From NCBI GenBank assembly GCA_964486455.1, contig CAZAMP010000035.1:1-45973 (forward strand): a DNA stretch of 45,973 bases, given 5' to 3'. Shown piece after piece: positions 17,569 through 25,427 of this stretch; the stretch's first letter is position 1; each line of letters opens with the position of its first letter. Source of the DNA: CAZAMP01 sp964486455 (GTDB taxonomy: Bacteria; Eisenbacteria; RBG-16-71-46; CAZAMP01). A program made the translations under genes and the position numbers. The notes under the pieces are model-generated. The model searched no databases and was not told the origin of the DNA. It saw only the letters and a list, made by a program, of their open reading frames with translations.

Positions 17569-19314
17569 ATGAACCGATTGAAGCTGGCACTGATCCCACT
17601 CGCAGGGGCGTTCTCGATTGCCGCGGCCGCCGTTCCGGACGGTCTTGACGGCTATGAAGGCTATGCGGCTCTCAGCGAGCGCCTCGAGACGCTTACGGGC
17701 GCACACCCGCACATCGCCACACTCAGCTCGATCGGCAAGAGCTTCGAGGGCCGCGATCTCTGGCTGGTCACTCTCGGTGAGCACGCGCAAGGCAAGCCCG
17801 CCATCTATCTCGACGCCGCCCATGACGGCTCGGATCTCGTGGCAGGCGAAGTTGCCACGCGCACCCTGCGCTACTTGCTGGAGGCTTTCCCGCCTGATTC
17901 TCTCATCGATCTCCTCGAGATCGCCACGCTCTACGCGATCCCTAGGGCGAACCCGGACGGTGTGGAGCGCGCATTCGCCTCCCCCGCGCGGTTTCAGAGC
18001 GCGCTCGTTCGCCACATGGATGATGATCGCGACGACGAAATCGACGAGGACGGCCCGAACGATCTCGACGGAGACGGCGCGATCACCTCGCTCCGCGTCG
18101 AGGATCCGGGAGGGAGCTGGCGGAAAGACGACGCGGACCCCCGCCTGATGGTCGAACGCGAGCCCGGCGACGAAGGCCCCTTCTACCGACTCTACGTCGA
18201 GGGTCTCGATGACGACGCGGACGGCCTCATGAACGAAGATCCGGAAGGCGGCGTGCATCTGCAGCACAACTTCCCGCAGGGATGGGAGATGGAACACGCC
18301 CAGCCGGGCGCGGGCCCGTTTGCCGCCAGTGAGCTGGAGACCCTCGCTCTGCTGGAGTTCTTCGTCGGCCACCCGGAGATCGCCACCGTCATCTCCCTCA
18401 GTCAGTCCGATCGGCCCGAGCGCGCCGGCGTCGGGCACTCGTCTCGCGTGCCCCACGCGGACGCCGACAGCTACGGTATGCTCGATGGCGAGCTGGAAAG
18501 CGCGTTCGGGAGAGAGATCCGAACCGACTACCGCTCGGACGGCGACGCCGCCTTCGGAGGCGCAGGGCAATTGATCCCTCGGGCTCAAAAACGTAGCCCC
18601 ACGCCAACCGCACCGCGCGCCATCGTTCCGGGATTGCTCGCTGAATGGACCTACTTTCAGGCGGGTGCATGGAGCTACATGCCTCAGGTCTGGGTATCCG
18701 CGCCGCCGGTATCGGCCACCTCCGACACGACCCTCGACTCCCCGGAACCGGAGACGCGCGATCCCATTGGCCGTGCGTGGCTCGAGTGGATCGACGCGAA
18801 CACGCCCGATGGGTTTGCCGAATGGAGCCCTTTCGATCACCCGACACTCGGCCCGGTCGAGGTCGGTGGGTTCCGTGCGAGCCCCCGCCGGATCGCCCCT
18901 CCCGAGGCGCTGGACAGCCTGGCCACGGAAACCGCGCGCTTCGTCATCGCGCTCGCCGGCGAAATGCCAAGCCTCTCGATCGCGGAGCTTCGGGCGACAC
19001 GCGAAGCCGGTCCGCTCTATCGCCTCACCCTCACGGTAACCAACACAGGGAAGCTCCCGACGCTCTCGGTCCAGGGCGTCGCGACGGAGCTCTACCATCC
19101 GATTCTCGCCGAGGCGCGTCTACCGGCCGGAAGCGAATTCGTCGGCTGCCCCGACCGCGTGAAGCTCGGCAAGCTCGATGCGGGCAAGCGGCGCACGGCC
19201 GAGTGGCTCATTCGGTCGTCGCCGGGAGAGGTCATCACCGTCCATGCGTGGAGCGTCCGCGGTGGGCGTGACACGCAATCGGTGACGCTCGGCGCGGGAT
19301 CAGGGGGCGACTAG
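17569..19314 (+). CDS. M14 carboxypeptidase-fold protein with degenerate zinc site (pseudoenzyme)
   Basis: 581 residues from the ATG at 17569, which begins a signal peptide (MNRLKLALIPLAGAFSIAAAA); a TTG at 17512 overlapping the proS stop is the alternative. It aligns along its length with the next gene, an intact M14 zinc carboxypeptidase, but the key residues differ. The zinc motif HGNE is HDGS (His85 kept, Glu replaced by Ser88), the third zinc ligand His is Ser (SLSQSD), and the substrate-binding MNRNF is LQHNF. An Asp-rich EF-hand-like insertion (DDDRDDEIDEDGPNDLDGDG) is kept and may bind calcium. A C-terminal beta-rich region (from about 470) follows. Catalysis as a zinc carboxypeptidase is not expected; a peptide-binding or regulatory role beside its active neighbour is inferred. 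Confidence 0.85.
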   Translation: MNRLKLALIPLAGAFSIAAAAVPDGLDGYEGYAALSERLETLTGAHPHIATLSSIGKSFEGRDLWLVTLGEHAQGKPAIYLDAAHDGSDLVAGEVATRTLRYLLEAFPPDSLIDLLEIATLYAIPRANPDGVERAFASPARFQSALVRHMDDDRDDEIDEDGPNDLDGDGAITSLRVEDPGGSWRKDDADPRLMVEREPGDEGPFYRLYVEGLDDDADGLMNEDPEGGVHLQHNFPQGWEMEHAQPGAGPFAASELETLALLEFFVGHPEIATVISLSQSDRPERAGVGHSSRVPHADADSYGMLDGELESAFGREIRTDYRSDGDAAFGGAGQLIPRAQKRSPTPTAPRAIVPGLLAEWTYFQAGAWSYMPQVWVSAPPVSATSDTTLDSPEPETRDPIGRAWLEWIDANTPDGFAEWSPFDHPTLGPVEVGGFRASPRRIAPPEALDSLATETARFVIALAGEMPSLSIAELRATREAGPLYRLTLTVTNTGKLPTLSVQGVATELYHPILAEARLPAGSEFVGCPDRVKLGKLDAGKRRTAEWLIRSSPGEVITVHAWSVRGGRDTQSVTLGAGSGGD

Positions 19315-21102
19315 ATGACGAGAGCCGCCACGATGCTTCTCCTTCTTCTCGCGATCGCAATGCCGCTCTTCCCGGCCGATGCCCTCGCACGGGAAGAAGG
19401 ATCAGTGAGGCCGGTAAGCCTAACCGAGCCATACCCTTACCCAATCGACTTCAAGCATTTTTACACGTACGAAGATCTCACTACAACGCTCCAGCGCGTC
19501 TCGGACGCCTTCCCCGCGATCACCCACCTGCGCTCGATCGGAAAGAGCCGTGAGGGACGGGACATCTGGATGATCCGACTGGGCGACGAGGAGACGGGTG
19601 ACCCGGATACGCGCCCGGCAATCTACGTCGACGGGAACATCCACGGCAACGAGATCCAGGCGTCCGAGGTCTGCCTCTATGTCGTCCACACGCTCGTCAA
19701 TCGCTTCGGCCGAGTCGACTTCGTCACCGATCTTCTCCGATCACGCACGTTCTACATCGTTCCGAGCGTGAACCCGGATTCGCGCGCGGCGTTCTTCAAT
19801 GAGCCCAACAATCCACACTCGCCTCGGCGAAATCGGAGGCCGTTCGACGACGACCTGGACGGATGGATCGACGAAGACGACAAGGAGGACATCAACGGCG
19901 ACGGCATGATCACGATGATGCGCCGGCCCGATCCGTTCGGCGAGTTCAGGACCGGCGACGACCCGCGCGTGCTGGAGCGTCGCGAGCCTGACGAGCCGGG
20001 CGAATGGTCGATGTGGTGGTGGGAGGGAATCGACAACGACGGCGACGGACAGATAAACGAGGACACCGTGGGTGGGGTCGATATGAATCGCAACTTCCCC
20101 GCCGACTGGCAGCCGCATAACCTACAGCATGGCGCGGGCCCCTATCCCACGTCCGAGCCCGAAATCCGCGCCATCGTGAGCTTCATTCAGAAGCACCGAA
20201 ACATCGCCGCACTACAGTCCTTTCACAACAGCGGCAACCTGATCCTCTATCCGTTCGGCTCGCGGTCGTTCGAGAACGTCCCGCCGCGCGACCAAGAGGT
20301 GTATCGGGCGATCTACCAGCGGGGAGCGGAGATTCTCCCGCACTACGATCCGGGCAGCATCATGGACGATCTTTACCGCGTCTATGGATCGACGGTCGAC
20401 TACGGCTACCTGCATTGGGGCATGATCGCCTTCACGAACGAACTCTGGGACTGGGTGATGGACTACGACGGGAATGGCCAGATCTCCCGCGAGGAGCGGC
20501 TCCGCTGGAACGACGAGAGGCTCCACGGCGATGCGTTCGTCGAGTGGACCCCCTTCACCCACCCCACGCTCGGCGAGGTGGAGATCGGCGGTTGGTCTCA
20601 GTTCCACTCCAGGGTCCCCCCCGTGGAATTCCTTGAGGAGATGTGCCGACTGAACGCGGACTTCGTGATCTTCCATGCCGAGGCGATGCCGCTTCTCGAG
20701 ATCACGCGGGCCGAGGTCGAGCGTGTGTCCGATCGCGTCGTGGCGCTGGATCTGTTCGTGGCGAACACGGGCGTGATGGACACCTATCCCGTGCTCTCGC
20801 AGCAGCTCGGCGTCGCGCGACCGGTCGTCGCCCTCATCGACGTCTCGGACGGGGTTCGCGTGCTGAACGGTGCGACGCGCCCCCGCGATCGCGCTCTACG
20901 ACCGACGACCTATGACCCGATCGACCGAAGGACACCGGATCCCGCACGCGTCGAAATCGGTCAGATCAACGGTGGAACCGAGCAGGCGATCAGATGGCTC
21001 CTGGAGATTCCCGATGGCGGCGGCGCGCGGGCGACGGTCCGGGTGAGGTCAGACAAGGCGGGGACGGCCGAAAGCGAAGCCATCGATCTGGACGCGCGCT
21101 AG
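19315..21102 (+). CDS. secreted M14 zinc carboxypeptidase
   Basis: 595 residues with a signal peptide (MTRAATMLLLLLAIAMPLFPADALA). The M14 active site is complete: zinc ligands His110 and Glu113 in DGNIHGNE, His304 in QSFHNSG, substrate-binding Arg259 in VDMNRNF and the candidate general base Glu376 in FTNELWDW. Two Asp-rich, EF-hand/dockerin-like stretches (DDDLDGWIDEDDKEDINGDG and IDNDGDGQINED) are inserted between the zinc motifs, as in several environmental M14 peptidases, and likely bind calcium. A C-terminal beta-rich domain follows. It removes C-terminal residues from peptides outside the cytoplasm. Its ATG directly abuts the stop of the degenerate paralogue (zero gap), so the pair is almost certainly one transcript. 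Confidence 0.94.
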   Translation: MTRAATMLLLLLAIAMPLFPADALAREEGSVRPVSLTEPYPYPIDFKHFYTYEDLTTTLQRVSDAFPAITHLRSIGKSREGRDIWMIRLGDEETGDPDTRPAIYVDGNIHGNEIQASEVCLYVVHTLVNRFGRVDFVTDLLRSRTFYIVPSVNPDSRAAFFNEPNNPHSPRRNRRPFDDDLDGWIDEDDKEDINGDGMITMMRRPDPFGEFRTGDDPRVLERREPDEPGEWSMWWWEGIDNDGDGQINEDTVGGVDMNRNFPADWQPHNLQHGAGPYPTSEPEIRAIVSFIQKHRNIAALQSFHNSGNLILYPFGSRSFENVPPRDQEVYRAIYQRGAEILPHYDPGSIMDDLYRVYGSTVDYGYLHWGMIAFTNELWDWVMDYDGNGQISREERLRWNDERLHGDAFVEWTPFTHPTLGEVEIGGWSQFHSRVPPVEFLEEMCRLNADFVIFHAEAMPLLEITRAEVERVSDRVVALDLFVANTGVMDTYPVLSQQLGVARPVVALIDVSDGVRVLNGATRPRDRALRPTTYDPIDRRTPDPARVEIGQINGGTEQAIRWLLEIPDGGGARATVRVRSDKAGTAESEAIDLDAR

Positions 21103-21129
21103 CCCGGCGACGGCATCCGGCCCATATCC

Positions 21130-21354
21130 CTAGCGGAACTGCTCCATCAGCCTCTTGAATCGACTCCCGTACAGACGGTCGAAGAGGTCGAGACGATCCG
21201 GGATGTGGACTTGGCACCAGCGGCGCAGTCCGGCGATCTCGATTCGGATGTCGATCTCCGGATAGTCGCTCGAGAGGATGAGCGACGAGATCCGGTCCGC
21301 CCGGCGCTTCAGCTCGGTTGCCGGGTCCGCCCATTCCCGACGGCGTTGGTCCAT
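21130..21354 (-). CDS. small hypothetical protein (74 aa)
   Basis: Not recognised. The ATG at 21354 follows a strong GGGAGGGAG ribosome-binding site, supporting a real gene. The protein starts MDQRRREWADPATELKRRAD, is charged and mostly helical in appearance, has one Cys (RRWCQVHIP), and has no signal peptide or membrane segment. It is convergent with the M14 carboxypeptidase gene and divergent from the 454-residue secreted protein gene. An in-frame ATG at 21402 would add 16 residues but lacks a ribosome-binding site. Confidence 0.65.
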   Translation of the reverse strand: MDQRRREWADPATELKRRADRISSLILSSDYPEIDIRIEIAGLRRWCQVHIPDRLDLFDRLYGSRFKRLMEQFR

Positions 21355-21441
21355 GGCTCCCTCCCACCTAACGATATCACACTCATGCGCTTGAGGCTCC
21401 AAACGCCATTTGGCAGCCCCATACCCATTTCGGCGATCATG

Positions 21442-21450
21442 TGCTAAAAT
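21442..21450 (+). promoter_or_regulatory. extended -10-like element
   Basis: TGCTAAAAT fits the extended -10 pattern TGnTATAAT at all but one hexamer position, in otherwise GC-rich DNA. The -35 position 17 nt upstream (TACCCA) is poor. It would drive the 454-residue secreted protein gene. Confidence 0.4.
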
Positions 21451-21584
21451 GTAGGTGTAGTTTCCACCTCCGGGATCGTGGACAAGGGACTGGGGCTGGC
21501 GGCCTGATGCTGGGGTGCCCGTGCGGTTGCTTGTTCGGTTGTTCGGAGAGCCGCTTTCTCATCGGCCGAGGTAGGTGCAGCTAA

Positions 21585-21604
21585 CGCGTGTGCCGGCACA
21601 CGCG
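21585..21604. repeat. 20-bp perfect palindrome in leader
   Basis: Half-site CGCGTGTGCC is followed immediately by its exact reverse complement. Without a spacer it can be a dimeric operator in DNA or a hairpin in RNA. It lies about 100 nt upstream of the ATG at 21707 and just before a second weak stem (21604-21626). Confidence 0.6.
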
Positions 21605-21706
21605 ATGGGTTTTCCCCCAACTCATCGTTCCGGATCACAATCGTCGGCTGGTCAACCTTGCCCAATAGAAGTGGACGAGAAGAAACGCGTGGAAGGAGGG
21701 ATCTAG

Positions 21707-23071
21707 ATGCACGCGAAACTCGGCCGCGCCGCTATGGGTGTGGCTTTCATCGGCCTTGTCGTGGCCGCCAGTGCTCATGCGGAGTACAGCCACGAGCTGG
21801 TCTTCCATGGCGAGGACAGGATCGTGAAGGTCGAGTCATTCACCGAGCAGGTCTTCGATCATGACTTGTACAACACTGGTGATCAAACCGACACCTACAC
21901 GCTAAGTATCACGAACGAGTACTTCGCCGGTGACTTCATGGATTGGTTCTGGTCACTCTGTGCTGGGGAAGCCTGCGTGCTTGACTCCGTCGAGGTAACG
22001 CTGGGTGCGGCCGAGTCCGAATCGGTTTCCGTGCACATCGGGGCCATGGATGTGCCGGGCGGCAGCCGGACCACACTGAAGGTCCGATCGCACAACGATC
22101 CCTCCGACGTCACGATCCAGCGTTACATGGTCATCCATACGGAAACGGGCCTGCTGCTAATCGACGACGACAACGACGCCCGGACCGATCTGTGCGTGAC
22201 CGCCGCAATGGAATCGACCGGCGTGGCGTACGGCGTGTGGGAGACGTTCGTTCAAGAGCTCGAGGACGGTGATCTAGACTTCTATGACAAGGCGGTATGG
22301 ATCACGGGGAGCGAGAGCGCGAGCACGCTCACCGCGAGCGATCAAACGATGCTCTCCGGTCGACTCGATGAGGGCCTAAGTCTGCTCGTCGCCGGCGAGA
22401 ACTTGTTCGACGACATTGGCGGCTCTACGTTCGCCAACGACTACTTGGGTGCCGACCGCGCCGCGGACGCCACCTCAACGGATGTCGTCGGCGTGGGCGG
22501 CGACCCCGTGGGAGACGGTCTGGCCTTCAGCCTCGTTGGGGGCTGTGGTGATGACCAGACCACCCATGACGCCCTGAGCGTCGTGGGCGACGGTATCGTC
22601 GCACTCGACTACGACGGCGTCTCTGAAAACGCGGGCATCCGCCAGAATGGAAACGACATCTACCGCACGGTGTCGCTCGGCTTCGATCTCAGCGCCCTGG
22701 CCATCGGAGATGTCCCTGGGCAGCTGCTGTCGCAGGCGATCGCTTGGTTCGATGGGACCATCGGCGTGCCGGGCGTTGAAGATCTGGCGCTTCTCCTGCG
22801 GGGCTCGGCGTTCCCGAACCCGCTTCGCGCGTCCGGTCATCTGCTCCTCACCGTTCCCGAGGGCATCTCGGACGACATCCGGATCGATCTCTACGACGCG
22901 ACCGGACGGAAGATCACCCGGCTCTTCGAGGGCTATCTTCCGGAAGGCCAGCACGAGATCTCGCTCGACAGTCGTAACATCCATGGGCGAGCTCTCGCTC
23001 CGGGCATGTACTTCTATCGTGTCGGGGCGGGACAGATCAGCTCAGGCGGCAAGCTGACCGTCGTCCGTTAG
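21707..23071 (+). CDS. secreted protein with GATase1-like domain and FlgD-like C-terminal sorting domain
   Basis: 454 residues; the ATG is preceded by GGAAGGAGG. A signal peptide (MHAKLGRAAMGVAFIGLVVAASAHA) is followed by an Ig-like beta domain (about 27-140) and then a class I glutamine-amidotransferase-like/ThuA-like Rossmann domain (LLIDDDNDARTDLCVTAAMESTGVAYGVW ... YDKAVWITGSES ... LDEGLSLLVAGENLFDDIG), which in secreted FCB-group proteins usually accompanies peptidases and has no clear catalytic Cys here. The last 85 residues are the FlgD-like module (FPNPLRASGHLLLTV ... GRKITRLFEG ... PGMYFYRVG). Function unknown; probably a surface or outer-membrane-exported binding protein. A strong terminator follows. 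Confidence 0.8.
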   Translation: MHAKLGRAAMGVAFIGLVVAASAHAEYSHELVFHGEDRIVKVESFTEQVFDHDLYNTGDQTDTYTLSITNEYFAGDFMDWFWSLCAGEACVLDSVEVTLGAAESESVSVHIGAMDVPGGSRTTLKVRSHNDPSDVTIQRYMVIHTETGLLLIDDDNDARTDLCVTAAMESTGVAYGVWETFVQELEDGDLDFYDKAVWITGSESASTLTASDQTMLSGRLDEGLSLLVAGENLFDDIGGSTFANDYLGADRAADATSTDVVGVGGDPVGDGLAFSLVGGCGDDQTTHDALSVVGDGIVALDYDGVSENAGIRQNGNDIYRTVSLGFDLSALAIGDVPGQLLSQAIAWFDGTIGVPGVEDLALLLRGSAFPNPLRASGHLLLTVPEGISDDIRIDLYDATGRKITRLFEGYLPEGQHEISLDSRNIHGRALAPGMYFYRVGAGQISSGGKLTVVR

Positions 23072-23097
23072 CCGCGCAAGACATAGCCGCGCACATC

Positions 23098-23130
23098 GCG
23101 CCGGGTCGGGTCACCGATCCGGCGCTTTTT
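23098..23130 (+). terminator. rho-independent terminator
   Basis: A 12-bp stem (GCGCCGG-G-TCGG paired with CCGA-T-CCGGCGC, one G-U pair) with tetraloop GTCA, followed by TTTTT, starts 27 nt after the stop of the 454-residue secreted protein gene. It separates that gene from the selenoprotein operon downstream. Confidence 0.9.
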
Positions 23131-23369
23131 CGTAGCGGATCATCAGGTTGCGGCGCTCTCCATGACCGCCTGACTTTGTCGTGAGGGGTCCATTTGACCG
23201 TAAGATCTCGGCCGTCATTCACACCTACTTTCGTGACGGTGAAGACGCGTCCCTCTGAACGGGATTTCATCACCACCGACTCACGTTCAGTGAGGCGTCT
23301 TGTTCGAAACGGATGGTCGAACCGCAGCGGGCGCGACCATGCCGGTTGCTGGTCAAAGGAGGCTGTTAA
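23131..23369 (+). other. leader region of the selenoprotein gene with nested inverted repeats
   Basis: No gene seen. It holds an outer 7-bp stem AAGACGC (23242-23248)/GCGTCTT (23295-23301) enclosing an inner 7-bp stem CTGAACG (23255-23261)/CGTTCAG (23284-23290), followed by GTTCG/CGAAC (23302-23306 and 23318-23322). The series suggests a folded mRNA leader or overlapping protein-binding sites. There is no T-run after it and I do not match it to a known riboswitch class. Confidence 0.45.
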
Positions 23370-25415
23370 ATGGCGACCCCGAATCGTCGTCCCCAATTGT
23401 CACTCCTGGCGAGCGTTCTCGGCACCATGCTTCTCACCATCGCCACTTCGGTCGCGCATTCGAGCGATCAGGTCGAATACCGCGGTCACCACGACCCGAA
23501 TTTCTTCGCTGAGCTTCTCGATGCCGAGATTGACGGAAACACCGTCTATGTCGTCGGCGTCGGCGGCTTCAGCATCTTCGACGTCACCACACCCTCGGCG
23601 CCTACTCTCGTGGGACGCTGGCAGCCGGACAACCACCCGTGGGAGCGCTTCTACTCCGCGGCCGCGGGGGCGACCCATGCATACTGCGGCTCACGGCATA
23701 ACGGCCTTCACACCATCGACATTCAAAACCCGAGCAACCCGGTTCTCGTCGACATCATCTTGGAGGCGGGGATCCAATTCGAGGGCGTGCTGCTCAACGG
23801 GTCGACCCTCTACGCGGCGCGCCACGATGCGGGCGTGGAGATCTTCGACGTGTCCACACCCAATAACCCGGCGTCGCTCAGCGTTCTCGGCGGTTTCACC
23901 AACGCGTTCAAGTTCGTTCAGACCGGAAGCACGGTCTATGTCGCCGATGGAACGGGCGGGATCAAAGTCCTCGACGTATCCACGCCGACCAGTCCGTCCA
24001 TCGTCGGATCGGCCGCCACCACGGGCGCCGCGCAGGATGTCACGTACCGAAACGACCTTCTCGCCGTTGCGGTCGGCGCGGCGGGCGTCGACATCTTCGA
24101 CGTGACCGACCGTGACTCGCCGGTCTGGATGGGCAACTACGACTCCTCTTCCTCCGCCTTCAACATCGACTTCTCCACCAACGGCCATGTCTTTATCGCG
24201 GATTGGGACGATATCGAGGTCGCGGACGTCTCCGATCCCACCAATCCGTTTCGGACGGGATGGGAGGACACACCCGGTCGCGTCATGGGGCTTGTGTCGG
24301 ATGGCGACCTCGTCTACGTCGTCGATTGGGACACGTTCCGCACATACGAGTACGGCAACGTCACCCAGCCCGACATTCATGTCACCCCGCCGTCGATCGT
24401 CTTTGACGAGATCTCGGTGGGCGAGTCCGACTCCGCGGTCGTCACCGTGACAAATACCGGGGTCGGCACGCTGATCGTCGATAACGTCAACATCTTCGGA
24501 TCGTCGGCCTTCAGCGCGAGCGAGACCTCGTTCCAATTGATGGAAGACGAGATGATCGACTTGACCGTCACGTTCACTCCGTTCGACGAGAACCAGCAAA
24601 ACGGGACGCTTCGTCTTCCGGCGAACGATCCCGATGAGTCGGAGGGGCAGACCACGCTGCGCGGGAATCCGTCGACCGTACAGGTGGGCGATGTTGCACC
24701 GAACTTCACGCTCACGGGCATCGATGGCCTCCCCTACACCCTCTCTGATTACCAGGGGAGGATCGTCGTCCTCGCCTGGTTCGCTTCGTGGTGACCCGTT
24801 TGTGGTCCGGAGTTTTCGGACCTCGAAGTGACGATCTGGCAGGAGTACCAGTCCGATGGTCTCATCGTGTTCGGCCTCAACCGAAGTGAAAGTCAGGAGG
24901 TCGCGCAGGAATTCGCGGACCAGTTCGGACTGACGTTCCCGATCCTTCTCGACTCGATCGGATCCGCGTACGGCGACTACTGGATCGAGGGCTGCACGAC
25001 CCCGTTCCCGCGTGACTTCATCATCGATCAGAGCGGCATCGTTCGGTTCCTGGCGTGTGAATACGATCCCGAGGCCATGACGACCGTGATCGACAGCCTA
25101 CTGACGGTCATCGATGTCCCCGACGCGGGCGTGCCGGAGGCGGCACCGCTCGCCCCGAACCGTCCGAATCCGTTCGCGACGTCCACGACGATTCGCTTCA
25201 ACGCCGAGAGTGACGCCCACGTGGAGATCGAGATCTTCAACGCCTCGGGCGCGCGCGTCAGAAGGCTGATGAATCGAACGGTGGCCGCGGGCAGTCACTC
25301 GCATGTCTGGGACGGCACCGACGACGCGGGCCGCCCCGCCCCGTCCGGCGTCTACTTCTACCGACTGAGGATGAATGGACGCAGCTGGTCGAGGCAGCTC
25401 GTTCTGGAACGATAG
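23370..25415 (+). CDS. secreted selenoprotein: LVIVD beta-propeller, Ig-like domain, UxxC redoxin domain, FlgD-like C-terminal domain (in-frame TGA = Sec475)
   Basis: 681 residues if the TGA at 24792-24794 is read as selenocysteine. The ATG at 23370 has AAAGGAGG 7 nt upstream and a signal peptide. About 40-330 forms seven LVIVD-type propeller blades (e.g. VYVVGVGGFSIFDVTTPSAP). About 331-435 is a HYDIN/choice-of-anchor-D-like Ig domain, and about 440-580 a TlpA/AhpC-TSA redoxin domain. There the sequence is FASW-TGA-PVCGPEFSDLE; the adjacent paralogue has FATWCAACGPELSDLE, so TGA occupies the first CxxC cysteine, giving U475-P-V-C478. Extra cysteines C542 (GCTTPFPRDF) and C563 (LACEYD) are shared with the paralogue. 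A FlgD-like tail ends the protein. Probably an extracytoplasmic thiol/selenol oxidoreductase. Alternatives are a nonsense mutation or a sequencing error; the downstream frame, tail and hairpin argue against both. Confidence 0.85.
24792..24822 (+). promoter_or_regulatory. UGA-Sec codon with bacterial SECIS-like hairpin
   Basis: After TGA (24792-24794) come 9 nt and then a perfect 6-bp stem GGTCCG (24804-24809)/CGGACC (24817-24822) with a 7-nt apical loop beginning GAG. Bacterial SECIS elements lie inside the coding region just 3' of UGA, with a small apical loop carrying G in its first positions, roughly 16-37 nt from UGA; here the loop starts 16 nt after it. The Cys-encoding paralogue uses different synonymous codons at the matching place (GGCCCG and CCGACC), which do not form this stem. 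Confidence 0.8.
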
Positions 25416-25427
25416 GAGAACCTGATC

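Larger units (their letters stand above)
21355..21706. other. 352-bp intergenic region with promoter and structured leader elements
   Basis: Divergent gap between the 74-residue protein gene (minus) and the 454-residue secreted protein gene (plus). It holds an extended -10-like TGCTAAAAT (21442-21450), a 20-bp perfect palindrome (21585-21604) and, directly after it, a second stem GATGGG/CTCATC. If transcription starts near 21457, the mRNA leader would be about 250 nt, unusually long for this window. Confidence 0.5.

Noticed and set aside
17434..19098. 554-codon minus-strand open frame
   Set aside because: Antisense to the degenerate M14 gene and overlapping the end of proS; no ribosome-binding site or motif.
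21442..21626. c-di-GMP (GEMM) or other known riboswitch
   Set aside because: The stems do not carry the conserved bases of classes I could compare by eye; only generic structure can be claimed.
24792..24794. Reading the TGA as the normal stop of a 474-residue protein followed by a separate 195-residue gene at 24828
   Set aside because: The split falls in the middle of one redoxin domain, the second piece would start at GTG without a ribosome-binding site, and the frame continues unchanged to a complete FlgD-like tail.
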